Origin: Azorinus chamasolen
Taxonomy: Eukaryota; Mollusca; Bivalvia; Cardiida; Solecurtidae
Direction of reading: 5' to 3'
DNA length: 64,000 nt
Assembly (NCBI GenBank): GCA_963576725.1
Contig: OY755237.1
Location: 59,263,873 to 59,327,872 of the forward strand
The position numbers and the translations under genes were made by a program. Every line of letters starts with the position of its first letter. The first letter of the stretch is position 1. Shown piece by piece: positions 1-11,719 of the stretch. The notes beneath the pieces were generated by a model, which was not told the DNA's origin, made no database searches, and saw nothing but the letters and a program-made list of their open reading frames with translations.

Positions 1-128
1 ATCCATACACAAACTGCTTTGGCACACATTTTTATTTTTTAACAAGTAAATGGAGAACACCAGGTCTTACTTTCAGAATTTGTAGCAAACAACTTACTGC
101 AGATGATAGTTACTTAGCACATCAAGGG

Positions 129-375
129 CTAACCCTTTACTTCATTTGAACACTTTTTCACGCTATTGCAAACAGAGAAGACTCCGATCAGATGGCTCAT
201 GTAGGAGCTGTCTGATCAGGGTCTACTCTGTTTATTTTTGAAATTATATCAATCTGATTCTACAGTTTCTAACAATACCAAAATATCCAGTGTTCATATG
301 CCATTGTAGACATTCAGCCAATAAATATTCATGGTGTCATTATTTCTTACATAAATATTCAACATGTAAAGTGTT
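129..375 (-). mobile_element. A-family MITE, worn ends
   Basis: Family A is about 230-280 bases: TTAACCCTTTACTCCATGAA, an AT-rich part with GAATATTCATG, then GTAGAATCAGATCTATAT, then a 60-70-base hairpin and GGAGTAAAGGGTTAA. This copy is reversed, with hairpin arms at 170-235. Confidence 0.75.
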
Positions 376-430
376 GAAGATAAAATCAAACTTGAAGTTA
401 CATACTGTAACAATGTAACAATCTCTAATT

Positions 431-662
431 AGATCCTTTATAATGCTGATATTTATGCAAGAAATAATGACTATGAATATTAATTAGATGAATTTTCTAA
501 TGGTATCATGAACTAGGGATTTTTGGACGAAGGAAGAAACTGTAGAATCAGATTTATATTATTTCATAAGCAAACAGAGCAGACCCTGATTAGATAGCTC
601 CTACAGGAGTCTTCCCTGTTTGCAAAGGCATCAAAAGGCATATCTATGGGCTAAAGTGTTAA
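431..662 (+). mobile_element. A-family MITE
   Basis: Its right TTAA (659-662) is also the left TTAA of the following B copy. Confidence 0.75.
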
Positions 663-890
663 CCCTTTCCTCCATAAATACACCTTTCAACGCCACTGTA
701 ACAGTCACTTCTTGAAACCATTGTGATAAATAGAGCATTTGCTCCTATAGAAGCAAATGCTCTATTTATCCCAATGGTTTCATTAACTACAAAATGCTAA
801 AATTTTACTTTTCTCTAGTAAATGCTCCTTTTGGGTAGATTCATTCAAAGAGGTTAGGTCTAAAAATAGCCTATGGAGGAAAGTGTTCAA
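659..890 (-). mobile_element. B-family MITE
   Basis: Family B is about 230 bases: TTAACCC end, GGCTATTTTTAGACCCAACC, and a central hairpin GAAACCATTGTGATAAATAG-AGCATTTGCTCC/GGAGCAAATGCT. Here the apex is TCCTATAGAAGC. A half A copy follows to 959. Confidence 0.85.
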
Positions 891-1370
891 GAAATCTGGT
901 CTGGTTCTTCTCTGTTTGTAAAGGGCATCAAAAGCCATATCTATGGAGTAAAGGGTTACAGATATCAAAAGGTTTCTGAATTGACTTATTTAGCTTCATA
1001 TCCGGGTAGACAGGCATATTGACATCTGAGTATAATGGGTAAATATGGTGGTAAATTAAACTAAGCAATATTGAAATATGTACATGGCATTAATGAAATC
1101 ATTATCTATGCTGACCGAGTTCTTTTGATATGGAACCATGCATAAATAATGGATATTGGATACTTGATTAGAACTTGAATGCCTAAGCAAATGTAACAAC
1201 AGAACCAATTTGTATATTGCAACAATAACACAAGTAAAGTCATGAATTGTCTGATAGTTCAGTCTCGGAAATTTATCCAGATACCAGCACAAATACTGAT
1301 CATGAGCAGGGAACAAGACAATTAGGTAGCTGAACCACTAGTCTTGCTCTCATCCACCATGTTTTACTCA

Positions 1371-1620
1371 TTAACCCTTTATCTAATAAATATTCATATC
1401 AGAAATAATAACTCTATGAATATTCATTTGCTGATTTTTTTTATTATAGCATAATTTACAAGGGAATGTGTTACCATTGAACAAACTATAGAATCTGATC
1501 TATATCACTCTATAAGCAAACAGAGTAGACCCTGATCAGATGGCTCCTACAGGAGCCATCTGATCTGGGTCAACTCTGTTTGCAAAAGGCATTAAAAGGT
1601 GTCTCTATGAGATAAAGGGG
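1371..1620 (+). mobile_element. A-family MITE
   Basis: Hairpin 1518-1585 with a near-perfect apex, GGCTCCTACAGGAGCC. The right end has decayed to GATAAAGGGGG. Confidence 0.85.
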
Positions 1621-1814
1621 GAGGTTTTACTGAACATACAATTTATGTTATTCTTGGCCAGACCATGTTTTTTTACATTATGTTTTTGCCCGATTGATTG
1701 TTATTAAGCTTTGTAAAACAGCTGATGTCTATTGTGTTTTCCAAATTTTCTTCCATATTTTCTTAACCCTTCGATTGCTGAATACTGAAAGTGGAACAGC
1801 TTATCCTGCAGTGT

Positions 1815-2043
1815 TTAACCCATCACTCCATGAATATTCATCAATAACATCATAAATATTAATTAGGTTAATTCTGAAAATGGTATATTTACACATCAGT
1901 TTTGCGAAAGCAGAAACTGTAGAATCAGATCTATATCATTCCTTAAGCAAACAAAGCAGACCCTGATCAGACAGCTCCTGTATGAGCTGTCGGATCTGAG
2001 TCTGTTCTGTCTGCAAAGGTGTATTAATGGAGTAAAGGGTTAA
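1815..2043 (+). mobile_element. A-family MITE
   Basis: Complete copy. TTAA at both ends; hairpin centre CAGCTCCTGTATGAGCTGTC. Confidence 0.88.
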
Positions 2044-2139
2044 CCATATAGTCCATTCAGTATGAAAGACTTAACTTTGATAGAGCATGTTGAATAGCAA
2101 ACAGTGCAGATTCTGATCAGAGAGCTACACTAGGAGATC

Positions 2140-2345
2140 TTACAGAATGAGTATTAAGTATGCATTTTTACAACGTCTCTAAAGATCAAGAGATTTTGTG
2201 ACCATAGAACAAACTGTAGAATCATATCTATACCATTGCATAAGCAAACAGTGTAGACCCTGATCAGACTGCTCCAACAGGGATGTCTGATTTGGGTCTA
2301 CTCTATTTGCAAAGGCATTAAAAGGTGTCTCAGGTGAAGTGTTAC
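2140..2345 (+). mobile_element. A-family MITE, 5' part degraded
   Basis: Keeps GTAGAATCATATCTATACC and the hairpin; the left end is unrecognisable. Confidence 0.6.
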
Positions 2346-2530
2346 ACCCGCAAATACAAGCACCTTATTTTGGGCAGAGGAATTGTTTTTCATTTTTGGA
2401 ATGACACACACATATTTATTGAAAAGTGTAAATATTTTCGTTTACAGGGAACAGAGGTTGACCTACATGTATTTATCCACTATTGTTCAAAATGAATATC
2501 TGTCTACATGGACAATACAGGCCAAGATTC

Positions 2531-2741
2531 TTAACCCTTTAAATGCCAGAAATAAGTGTACTGGCATTTGCAAACAGTGTAGACCCAGACCAGATAGTTC
2601 CTAGTTAAACCCTCTGATCAGGATCTGCACTTTTTGTCACTCAAAATCATCTAGCAAATTTAATCCTTTCACACTGAATGAACTCATCTTTAAACAATTC
2701 TGGACCATCCCACTTTGAAAATTCAGCATTCAGCGGTTGAA
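2531..2741 (-). mobile_element. C-family MITE
   Basis: Family C: TTAACCCTTTGAATGCTGAA end, then a hairpin ACAAACAGTGCAGACCCTGAT with apex GGGCTCCTCTAGGAGCCC. This copy has lost most of its apex. Confidence 0.75.
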
Positions 2742-2884
2742 CCTTTTAAGTAAACATGTGATATCACCTTTTCAAACAATCCCAATTAGATTCTGAGTCA
2801 CTGTACATGTCTCCAGAATCAAGTTATTTCAGACCATGATTTGACTTTCTTTTTAAAAACAACAACAACAACATATGAATACAT

Positions 2885-3068
2885 TAATCCATTCAATGCT
2901 GAAATAGTTCATCACTGTTTAACTGTAAAGTAAGGCTAAAACTTGCTAGACAATTTTGAATGACAAACAGTGCAGACACAGATCAGAGGGCTTCTTTAGG
3001 AGCCCTCTGATCTGGGTCTACACTGTTTGTCACTGACAGCCAACTTGTTTACTGCATTCAAAGGGTTA
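2885..3068 (+). mobile_element. C-family MITE
   Basis: Hairpin arms AAACAGTGCAGACACAGATC and GATCTGGGTCTACACTGTTT; right end CATTCAAAGGGTTAA. Confidence 0.85.
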
Positions 3069-3310
3069 AAGTTAAACTTAGCCAGGCATACAAAAGGTTA
3101 AGCTGTTTTGTAAACATGATCTTGTATTCCTGTTGGAAGACAGAAAGTTCTTCACAATCTCTTGTACATACAATGAATACATTCTTGTTGGCAGCAAAGC
3201 ATACAGTATACGTGTGCCTTGTCAATGGCAAACTTGGTAGACTTAGATAAGAGAGAATAGGCTTTGGATCTAGATCCAAACAGTATGTCAAACTCATGAA
3301 CACTTAGTAT
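3069..3310 (-). other. unique island between repeats with an 81-codon open frame
   Basis: Minus-strand open frame 3303-3058 with a protein-like composition (RHTYTVCFAANKNVFIVCT). No good splice sites or known domain. It may be a degraded exon or chance. Confidence 0.2.
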
Positions 3311-3635
3311 AACTTAACCCTTTTACTGTGAACCTTGTTGTGGTTTAGGACAGGTGTGGTAATAATGCAGTATTTTCATTTGTGCTTTATCTCCACTTTA
3401 TGCAAACATGAGAAGATAAAAACTTCCAAGCCATCTTCTTCTTATCAACTAGTTTATGTGTCTCATACCAGACATGTGAAAATGACAATGACATATACGT
3501 GTTTGCTTCAACCAACAGTTTTAATCTTTTACCTTATGAATATCATGCAAGAGATAATGACTTCATGAATATTAAACTGTGAGATGATTTTGAACGACAA
3601 ACGGTGCAGACTCTGATCACATGTTCTTTGACATT

Positions 3636-3750
3636 CTGTCAGTGTATCATCTGTCTGTATGTCCGAGTGTATGTCTGTTGAGCTGTCTGTCTGCCTGTAT
3701 GTATGTCTATGTGTCTGAGTATTTGCATGAAACTGTGTGTTTGCATGCAT
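3636..3750 (+). repeat. TCTG/TGTA simple repeat
   Basis: Imperfect run of CTGTCTGTATGT-type tetranucleotides. Confidence 0.75.
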
Positions 3751-4590
3751 GCATTTATCTGTGCTTGCCTGTTACGAAACAGAAATTATGATTTTCTGTG
3801 ATCAACATATAAAGCTGTCCAATCAACACTCATACAATTAAACCCACAGTGCCTTTTTTGTTGGCGTAGAATAAACCTCTTTTGTGTGTAATAATGCACA
3901 TAATAAGATTATCTACGCATTGGCTAATCAACCTACTTTAATCTTAATTTAAATACCCAGGCACCTATGTATATACCTTGTACCAATGCAGAACAAGCTA
4001 TTTGACATTCTACAGTTTGGAAATGTTAGCCATTTGTATCTGCAGTTTAGATAATCCACTGATTCATTAGGCACTATTGTGTGACAAATATAGACTAAAT
4101 GCGTTTTCACAAGATCAAATAGAGCAGACCTGTATTTGGTACATCTTTTAGTCTAACCCTTCAATCATATTCTATAATTATTTCATAAGCAAACCGAGTG
4201 GACCCTGATCAGCTGTCTGATATAGGTCTACTCTGTTTGCAAAGGTCTATGAATTAAACCGATAACCATGTCATGAATGTGAAGACAGGAGAAGATGAAA
4301 GTCTTACAGAACAGTGAGTGAAGCAAAACACATGCAACAAACATGCAATAAAAAAAAGAGAAGCATGCAATGATCGAGCAAAGTGTCCGTATAGTAGTAT
4401 AAAAACACAGCAGACAGAAAATTGAAATACCCTCATTACCCTAAGTATTTAGTAAATAGACAGACAAAAATGTATGCAGATAGTGCTAACCCATATCAAA
4501 CTGCCCCTGAAGGAGCATTTTGATCAGGGTCTACACTATTTTATACTATGTCAGTCTTGTTTAAAGTTGTGTCAATTTGAATTATTTAGC

Positions 4591-4836
4591 TTAACCCATT
4601 CCCACATATTGATGCCTTTTGACACCTCTGAAATAGTGGTAGTCATTGTTTTTAAACCATTGTGATAATTATATAGTGCATTAAAGTTTGCTCCATAGGA
4701 GAAAATGCTCTATTTATCACAATGGTTTCAAAACTTTCCATTTCTAAAATTCTCCTTTTCTATAGTTAATGCTCCTTTTCGGTAGATTAATTTAAAGAGG
4801 TTAGATCTCAAAATAGCCTATGAGGAAATGGGTTAA
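4591..4836 (-). mobile_element. B-family MITE
   Basis: TTAA-bounded. Hairpin apex region CTCCATAGGAG preceded by an extra AGTGCATTAAAG. Confidence 0.85.
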
Positions 4837-5323
4837 CAAAATGATGGAGAGGGGTGATCTTAAGGTGATTAGGGTAAAAAAACATCAAAAAGCAACATAT
4901 ACAAAATATGAAAGTGTCACATAATGATGACAGAAAACTAAACCTGATTGCTCATTATCAAAAGAGAGTACCGGTACTTAAAATGAAAAAGGAAGAAAAG
5001 TATAAAGCTACATAGTTACATTATCAACAGATTCATATTCAATTATGAGGATTAGCTGTTTGCATGCTAGAAGTGAATTTGTGATAACCTTAGAAAACAG
5101 TTTGGATCCAGATCAGATGTGGATCAACTCTTGGTCTAATTAGGATTCAAACTATTTGCAACTCTTACTTAATTTCTGAAAAGAAACAGATGAATAAAAT
5201 AGCTTTGAAAATTGAAGCAGACAACAAAATTTGCACAAAACAATTACTTAGGCTACATAACTATTATGGTTGACAAAACGTATGGCTGACAATATTATGC
5301 TAGGTAATACAATCCAACTCAGA

Positions 5324-5569
5324 TTAACCCTTTACTCCATGAATATTTATGTAGGAAATAATGACTTTGATGAAGTTTAATTAGATGAATTTTTAAAACG
5401 TCAAATGAACAGAGGAAATTTTGGCCAAGCTGAAGAATTAGATTTATGTAGATTTATAAACAAACAGTCTCAGCAGACCCTGATGATACAGCTCCTACAG
5501 GAGCAGCCTGATCTGGGTCTACTGTTTGCATAAAGGCATTAAAAGAGTTATTATGGAGTAAAGGATTAA
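5324..5569 (+). mobile_element. A-family MITE
   Basis: TTAA-bounded full copy; hairpin centre ACAGCTCCTACAGGAGCAG. Confidence 0.88.
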
Positions 5570-5784
5570 AGCAAAAGGTGTTCTTCAGGTCCATTGAAAA
5601 TTTCCATGTCTTTGTGCAGTTACATTAAAATTCTCCATTTCGTCATTTGAATAATGAAATCCACATTAGCAAAAACGGACACGAGGCAGATGCTTGTTGA
5701 CTGTGAAATAACTACAGCATCATCTGCAAATAGTAACATGAAAATGGCAGGTAAAGATCGAGCACTAGCCTGGTTCTAAACTAC

Positions 5785-6072
5785 TTAGCCCTTTACTTGA
5801 TGAATATTCATGCATGGTCTCGTATGAATATTTATGAACCCATTTCTCCATGAATATTCATGAAAGAAAAAAGTGGATATCATGAATATTAATAAGTTGA
5901 ATTTTAATAATGACATTTGAACACAAAACCTTTTGGCGATGGCAGAAACTGTACTTATTTCATAAGCAAACAGAGTAGACCCTCATCAGATGACTCCTAC
6001 AGGGGCCATCTGATTTGGGTCTAATATGTTTCCAAAGGTGCTAAAAGACATAACTATAGAGTAAAGTGTTAA
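5785..6072 (+). mobile_element. A-family MITE with duplicated left end
   Basis: Two successive left ends (TTTACTTGATGAATATTCAT, then CATTTCTCCATGAATATTCA) precede one body, so one A copy inserted into or recombined with another. A half copy follows at 6100-6228. Confidence 0.8.
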
Positions 6073-6394
6073 TTTGTGTTACAAGAAAGAATCAGATATG
6101 TGGCATATATATAGGCAAACACAGCAAACCCCAGTCAGACAGCTTCTATAGGATCTGTCTAATCAGGGTCTACTCTGTTTGCAAAGGCATAAGGAAGAAA
6201 GTGGTATAAATTATCAAGTAAAGGGTTAGGGAAGAGATACAGCACGCTGGAATAGAACTAGGCTGGGTAAAAAGATGAGCAGAACAAAACACATGGAAAA
6301 CCTACACTGGCAGAAATTAAGTCAAACTGAAAGTTGCCTGATTGAAGAAATGCACAAAGTATCTTAGTTTGAAGTCTTACTCTACCTACTCTAA

Positions 6395-6485
6395 GAGCCC
6401 TTTGCAAACAGTTTGGATCCAGATGAGAGAGATGTCAGGTAGCTGCACCTCATCAGGACTCAACCTGCTGGAAACTGATTTTAGA
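6395..6485 (+). mobile_element. E-family hairpin, decayed
   Basis: Family E is about 70 bases: GCAAACAGTTTGGATCC, GATGAGATGCC, then the inverse. Other copies: 5093-5160, 31467-31545, 33965-34055, 40245-40330, 42140-42215, 48648-48745, 51893-51970, 58335-58405, 58455-58515, 63526-63590. Confidence 0.7.
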
Positions 6486-6499
6486 AAGAAATGGGAGAA

Positions 6500-6718
6500 C
6501 ATGTAACGTATCAATTTACCTCATAAATAAATGCCTTTTGACCCCTTTGCAAACAGGATAAACCCAGATTACATGACTCCTACAGGAGCTGTCTGTTTGG
6601 GGTCTGCTCTGTTTGCTCATGAATTAATATAGATCTAATTATACATTATTTCCCGTAAGCTAATTAATAATCATAGTCATTATTTCTTATGTATGAATAT
6701 TTGTAAAGTAAATGCTTA
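6500..6718 (-). mobile_element. A-family MITE
   Basis: Reversed copy with apex GACTCCTACAGGAGC; its left end is worn. Confidence 0.7.
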
Positions 6719-6819
6719 AAAGTGACAACAGACATTTGATTTTTCCTGCACATAAAAGTTTCTTAGTGTTAGCGTAGAAGAAATGCAAACACACATGCAT
6801 GCATGCACACAAATTACAA

Positions 6820-7110
6820 TGGTACCCTAATTACTCTTAGAATTCGGACACCCAATAATTAATAATAAGTACTCTATATTTTCAGACACCCAATCTCCTC
6901 TTCTCCACTGTACAGCTGCGACAGGCCGACAGTCATGTAACTTGAAATTAGATTGACACAGTAGCAAATAGTGTAGACCCAGATTGAATGACCCCTTCAG
7001 GGGCCATTTGATCTTGGTCTGCACTATTTCGTTGCCTACGTTTGTCCGAATATTTGAGTAATTAGGGCATATCTGATTTTTGTAAATATGAAAAACAAGT
7101 AGTACAATTA
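6820..7110 (-). mobile_element. G-family MITE
   Basis: ACCCTAATTACTCTTAGAAT and TTTGAGTAATTAGGG ends surround a hairpin AATAGTGTAGACCCAGATTG with apex CCCCTTCAGGGG. Related copies: 4475-4545, 9895-10080, 16449-16605, 58525-58620. Confidence 0.75.
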
Positions 7111-7429
7111 TTAGCTCATGCATTAGTTTTGTTTCTGTCTGAGTAACCCTTTACCATGAAAAGAACTAGTGATTAAAACAAGGATTACATACACCACCCG
7201 GGCACCAAATAACTCAAAACATCAAACAAGCCCACACATTGTGACAAGGCTAAATTGCACACTCAGGTAGCCCAACTCTTATACCTTTTCACCATTTCTG
7301 CCTTGAGAGTCATTTGTTTTAATATATAAGAATGTGGTTTAGTTTCAATATGATAGAAAATAATGAAATATACGAAAGTGACATGATGCAAATCTGAGAA
7401 AGGTGCTTAGACATGTCAACTTTACAAAC

Positions 7430-9237
7430 CTTGTTGGGGCTGTTGTTACTGGTTTGGCATAGTCCCTCGGAACACCTCGTAATGTAGCACCATAGATCTG
7501 TTCAATCCGCTGAAGGTCTGGGGCACTGGCATACAGGGACATAGTCCTAGTACTGGGTTCAGGAAGGGGTGGGGGAGCCATTTTGGGCGGGGAGGTGGAG
7601 GATTTTGTAGCGGGTCCATCCTCAAAATCTATAGGTACTGCTGTCATGGATAGCATAGGCCTCCGATACATATTCTCCATGCCAGGGCTGACCATATGTC
7701 CATTGGTGTAGGCAAAATTCCGTGGCAGAGTTTTTGTCTTTAATTTCTTTTCCATCTTTTGTCTCTTTTTCTCCTCCTTTGCCCTTTTCTTCTCTTCTTT
7801 CTCTTTTCTCTTTTTCTCTTCCTTCTCTTGTTTTTTCAACAATTTCATTAGTTTTTTATCACCCTTAGAATCCACTAAGGTGGGCATACTTGAGAATTTC
7901 ATTTTAGACTGCATCAATGTTCCCTGTTTCCTTCCCACAGTGTAAAAAGCATGATTAAAATCCGAGTTCACCGAATTTCCGTGTTGATCATTGACAAAGA
8001 TTTTCTCCTTTTTGTAACCAGGCTGATAAATCACTATACCTGTTTGTGGAGCACCATTCACTGTGTAGCTCTTTGGCAGAGTCATCTGTCCATGATTTCT
8101 CTCCGCCATACTTAACCTATCCATGTTTAAATCACTCCAACTTCGAACAAATTTATGACTGTGTGCTTTCGAAGCCGTTGAGTACACACTATTAGAATAC
8201 CTACTCTCCCGATCACTGAAATTGTCTCCAATGTTTACACCTGTATAGTCACCACTATGTGTGTCACGCCTTACGAAATCCAAGCTTTTTGGGGATACAC
8301 TATGTGACTCTACACTACTATCAGGGTTAAACTTGCAAACATCAGTAAATTCCAGATTGGGATTATAAACCGAGCTACCAGCACTACTATAGGTATTATA
8401 GCTATCCAAAGAACCTACACTATGGCCACTAGTCACACTGTTTGTCCTGTATATGTGATGGGACCGTCCAACATTGGCTCTAGTCCAGTTCTCACCTTCT
8501 ATGATCACTCCATCTTGGACAGATCGGTAAGAAACTGTCCTGGTTAGTCCAGGTATATTGTCAGCCTCTGTCCATTTATGCAGCACAAAATCAGTGTCTA
8601 CCACTCCCCGCTGCCGGTTGTCAGGTGGGGCAGACTGACTACGCTTTTTGTAAATCCGTTTCTTACCTGAGCTATCTGACCCTACACTGCTTATACTTCC
8701 ATTAGGCACATGCCCTCTGGGGGAATTCTGCACACTGCCATACGGTGAGTTTTGAGCACTATGGTAGCCTCGTTGTTGGGATTCGCGCCTGTTGGACCTT
8801 GGGGTACTTGTGGCTGTGGGTTCCTGATCTGACCTGACTGACTTCAGGTGACCGTTCGTTAAGTGACCCTTGTCATTGTGTAACACATGGTAAGTGCCGG
8901 TGTCTGTTATATACAAATCGTTTGTCACTATTTGTTTATCGCCCTCAGGCTCCCTAACCATGTACATATGAGCTCGACTGTCAAATGAGGAAGTCCCTGA
9001 AGGGACTGCAGTAGCTTTTATAGGTGTTGTTCGTCGTGGCGACTGGTCTTCATCATTCTGACTTAGTGTTCGAGGCCTCAAACCTTCAGGGAGAGCTATG
9101 AACTTATTCAATGGAAAGGATTTCTCAGGCAAAGACTTTTGAAGGTCTTTCCTGTGGTCCTGTAGTGGCTGTACTGGGATTCGAACCACTTGTTTATAGT
9201 GTTCAACCGTTTTCTTTTTTATTGCTTTCTGACTCAT
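7430..9237 (-). CDS. large disordered coding exon with its own start; possible alternative SHANK first exon
   Basis: A 602-codon open exon from the ATG at 9237 (in-frame TAA and TAG 18 and 15 bases upstream) to donor ACAAG|GTTTGT at 7430, phase 2. I do not recognise the protein. It has a basic start (MSQKAIKKKTVEHYK), a long Ser/Tyr/Gly/Arg-rich disordered body, an uninterrupted Lys/Glu/Arg segment at about 456-506 that could be a single alpha-helix, and a Pro-rich stretch PPKMAPPPLPEP near 550. The tail includes SLYASAPDLQRIEQIYG and ends PTTAPT-like plus a split Arg codon. Its outgoing phase equals that of SHANK exon 12 on the same strand, and Shank genes are known to use internal promoters. 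A separate downstream gene is equally possible. A weak internal phase-2 acceptor (CTTCCTCATTTGACAG, about 8970) could make it an internal exon. Confidence 0.72.
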
Positions 9238-9540
9238 GTTTAGGTTTTCCTATTACTGCAGGATCTGTGGTTATCGGTTCATTTGAACACAGCTGTGTCA
9301 CACAGCTTCAAATATTCAAATGCCTGAAACTGCAAACATGGGAGTACACTTTTACCTGTAATTTCCTACATATTTATCGATATTCGTCTCTACTTGTCAA
9401 GATACTAAATATTTGTGGACAACAGGCTTGTGTAGTGGGAGAAACAGAGCAGGCACCGGCCCCGTACTCATACCGAAGTATAACCTTACATAGACACAAT
9501 ACCAGAGCTGAGCCTGTCAATAACCATTAACAGTCTATGT
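9238..9540 (-). promoter_or_regulatory. possible 5'UTR or promoter of the 9237 exon
   Basis: MITE-free sequence directly upstream of the start codon. It has stops in the coding frame and no convincing acceptor next to the ATG. No TATA box or initiator is clear. The region is called only because of its position. Confidence 0.3.
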
Positions 9541-9894
9541 TATGTTGCCATCAAAAATTTCAAGTGACGTTCCCTATCCTTAGCTTTTGTACCAACACAC
9601 TTGAAACAGCTTATTATCCGATTGAAACAGCTTAACTAGGGTCCAATCTGTCCCCTACAATTCCTTACTAACGGTCACTTGACTTAAATCCCATCGATAC
9701 TGTCTACCTAACACTATGAAACCAAAACAATATATCAAACAATCACAAATTGAAACTTTTGTAATCCTGTCACATCTGTAATATTTACCGGTATATAACA
9801 TTTTAAATCCATAATTCTTAGATCAGTTCCATCAGTGAGAGAGACTGACATTCCACAGAAACATGTCATTGGCTCAGTTATCATCTACTCTATT

Positions 9895-10080
9895 TACCCC
9901 AAGTATTCAGACACCTAGTTGGAAAGCTGAATAAATCAACTTGGCACCATTTCGATAACTTTAAATTAGACTGCCATAGAGCAACTAGTGTAGACCCTGG
10001 TCAAATGGGAGCCATTTGATCTGGGTCTGCACTATTTGCCTATGTTTGTCTGTCCAAATACTTAGGGTATGTAGGTTATT
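9895..10080 (-). mobile_element. G-family MITE
   Basis: TACCCCAAGTATTCAGACAC to GTCCAAATACTTAGGGTA, with hairpin GTGTAGACCCTGGTCAAATG at 9991-10043. Confidence 0.75.
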
Positions 10081-10571
10081 AGCTTACTAAACTATTGTCA
10101 TCTACCAAAATTGTCAATCACATCAATTCTCACAGATAATATTTGTTCCGATTCTTTCGAACAACACAATCAGAAAGTCAAACATTTTGAGTTCTGGCAA
10201 GATGCTGAGTTTCCAAGCATCACATCAGGATTCAAACTGTTTGCAAAAAATATCAATGATTTACCTGTAGCATTAAAAGAATTGTAAAATGATCAATACT
10301 GATTCAGCATATCTGAATGTGTAACCAATTGAAGCCAATGGCAGGAAACTGTCACAGAAGTGAGGAGGATGTTTCCACAAGTCTATGAGACCGAGGCAAC
10401 AACACAGGTGAAAAACAAGAGTCTCCAACAAGCGCAATCATGGAAGTATTGATTTCAGATTAGGAACATTTACTCATTGCTAATTAGAATGTCCATGGCA
10501 AATTTGTGGAATGGGTTTGAATCCACACAACAGATTAATGTGAGTCAATACCGGTCATAATCCAAAGGAAG

Positions 10572-10779
10572 TACAGAAAAACCTCTCTAAACCGGACATT
10601 AAATCTAGTATAAATATCCGTCTTGGAGACTGGTGGCAGCTTAATGCAGGATGAAAGCTATGCAGAAAGCTCTAGAGGAGCTTTCTGCATGACTTTCGCC
10701 CTGCATTAAGCAGCCACCTGCCTAAAAGTATCGAAATTCTACTCTACTAGAATTTCGGTTTAGAGGGGTTTTTACTGTA
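10572..10779 (+). mobile_element. D-family MITE (pogo/Tc1-like ends)
   Basis: Ends TACAGAAAAACCTCTCTAAA and TTTAGAGGGGTTTTTACTGT. The inner hairpin has arms GGTGGCAGCTTAATGCAGG and apex AGCTCTAGAGGAGCT. The TA-flanked CAGTAAAACC terminus is typical of pogo/Tigger-like nonautonomous elements. Confidence 0.85.
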
Positions 10780-11102
10780 CTTTAATTATTTGAATGCTGA
10801 ATATTCAAAGCGGAATGACCCATTATTGTTAAACAAAAAAGTCCATTCAGTAAGAAGGGGTTAAATTCGCTATAGGATTTTGAATGATGAACAGCGCAGA
10901 CGATGACCAGAGGTGTCCTGATCTGGGTCTACACTGTTTGCAAATGCCATTTCACTCATTTCCTGCATCTTTGCCTGGAGCCAATTATTCAATACTTCTC
11001 CATCAGGGGAAATTAACACCTGATGCAACTAATTTCTGAGTAGATTTATCATACATGTAATTCAATTCAGATGAGACTAGGTTTCATCTGGATCCAAACT
11101 GC

Positions 11103-11320
11103 TTAACCCTTTTCCTCATATAAACACCTTTTCATGGATTTGCAAACATAGTAGACCCAGATCAGACAGCTCCTATAGATAGGAATTTGATAGATCTGTT
11201 TCTTTTGTTTCTAAAATTGTTACAATGTTCCACTTCCCATATTTCATTATGACTATTTTGTACATCAATATTCCGTTGGTATTGAAATTTGGAATAAATA
11301 TAGAACAGGGAAAGGGTTAA
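11103..11320 (+). mobile_element. I-family MITE
   Basis: Left end like A (TTAACCCTTTTCCTCATATA), right end GGTATTGAAATTTGGAATAA to AACAGGGAAAGGGTTAA. This marks I as an A-like hairpin joined to a different tail. Confidence 0.82.
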
Positions 11321-11498
11321 GTTATGACAATCTGGTTACGTGTTTGAAAATAAAATGAAAGTAAAATGTTTAAGAACAAAGGCTAATGATCAATTATATG
11401 TACTGTTTTCTAAACGATTTTTCAGACGTATAATGGAGTCACTAATATGTCTACATTTGTTTTTATTTGTAAGAGAACCTTGTTTTCCTTTCATGTCA

Positions 11499-11710
11499 TA
11501 ACCCTTACAATGCTGAATTTTCAAATGGACTATTTCAAAATTCAAACTGGTCAAACTTATGGTGAATATTTAGGGAGTTTTCTAAAGAAAACTGTAACAT
11601 GACAAACAGTGCAGGCCCTGATGAGAGGGCTCCTCTAGGAGCCCTCTCATCTGGGTCTACACTGATTGTAAAGGACATTAGAGACTTGAGTCCCATACTG
11701 TAAGGGTTAA
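11499..11710 (+). mobile_element. C-family MITE
   Basis: Clean copy with apex GAGGGCTCCTCTAGGAGCCC; right TTAA at 11707. Confidence 0.88.
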
Positions 11711-11719
11711 AACAACTCA

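Noticed and set aside
7345..7429. C-terminal extension of the large exon (VKLTCLSTF...)
   Set aside because: It lies beyond the donor ACAAG|GTTTGT and has an intronic composition.
9165..9195. tRNA B-box-like GGTTCGAATCC on the minus strand
   Set aside because: It lies inside the coding exon. No A-box, cloverleaf or acceptor stem can be formed.
9111..9530. 139-codon plus-strand open frame
   Set aside because: It overlaps the start of the strong minus-strand exon and its upstream region; no homology, so a shadow.
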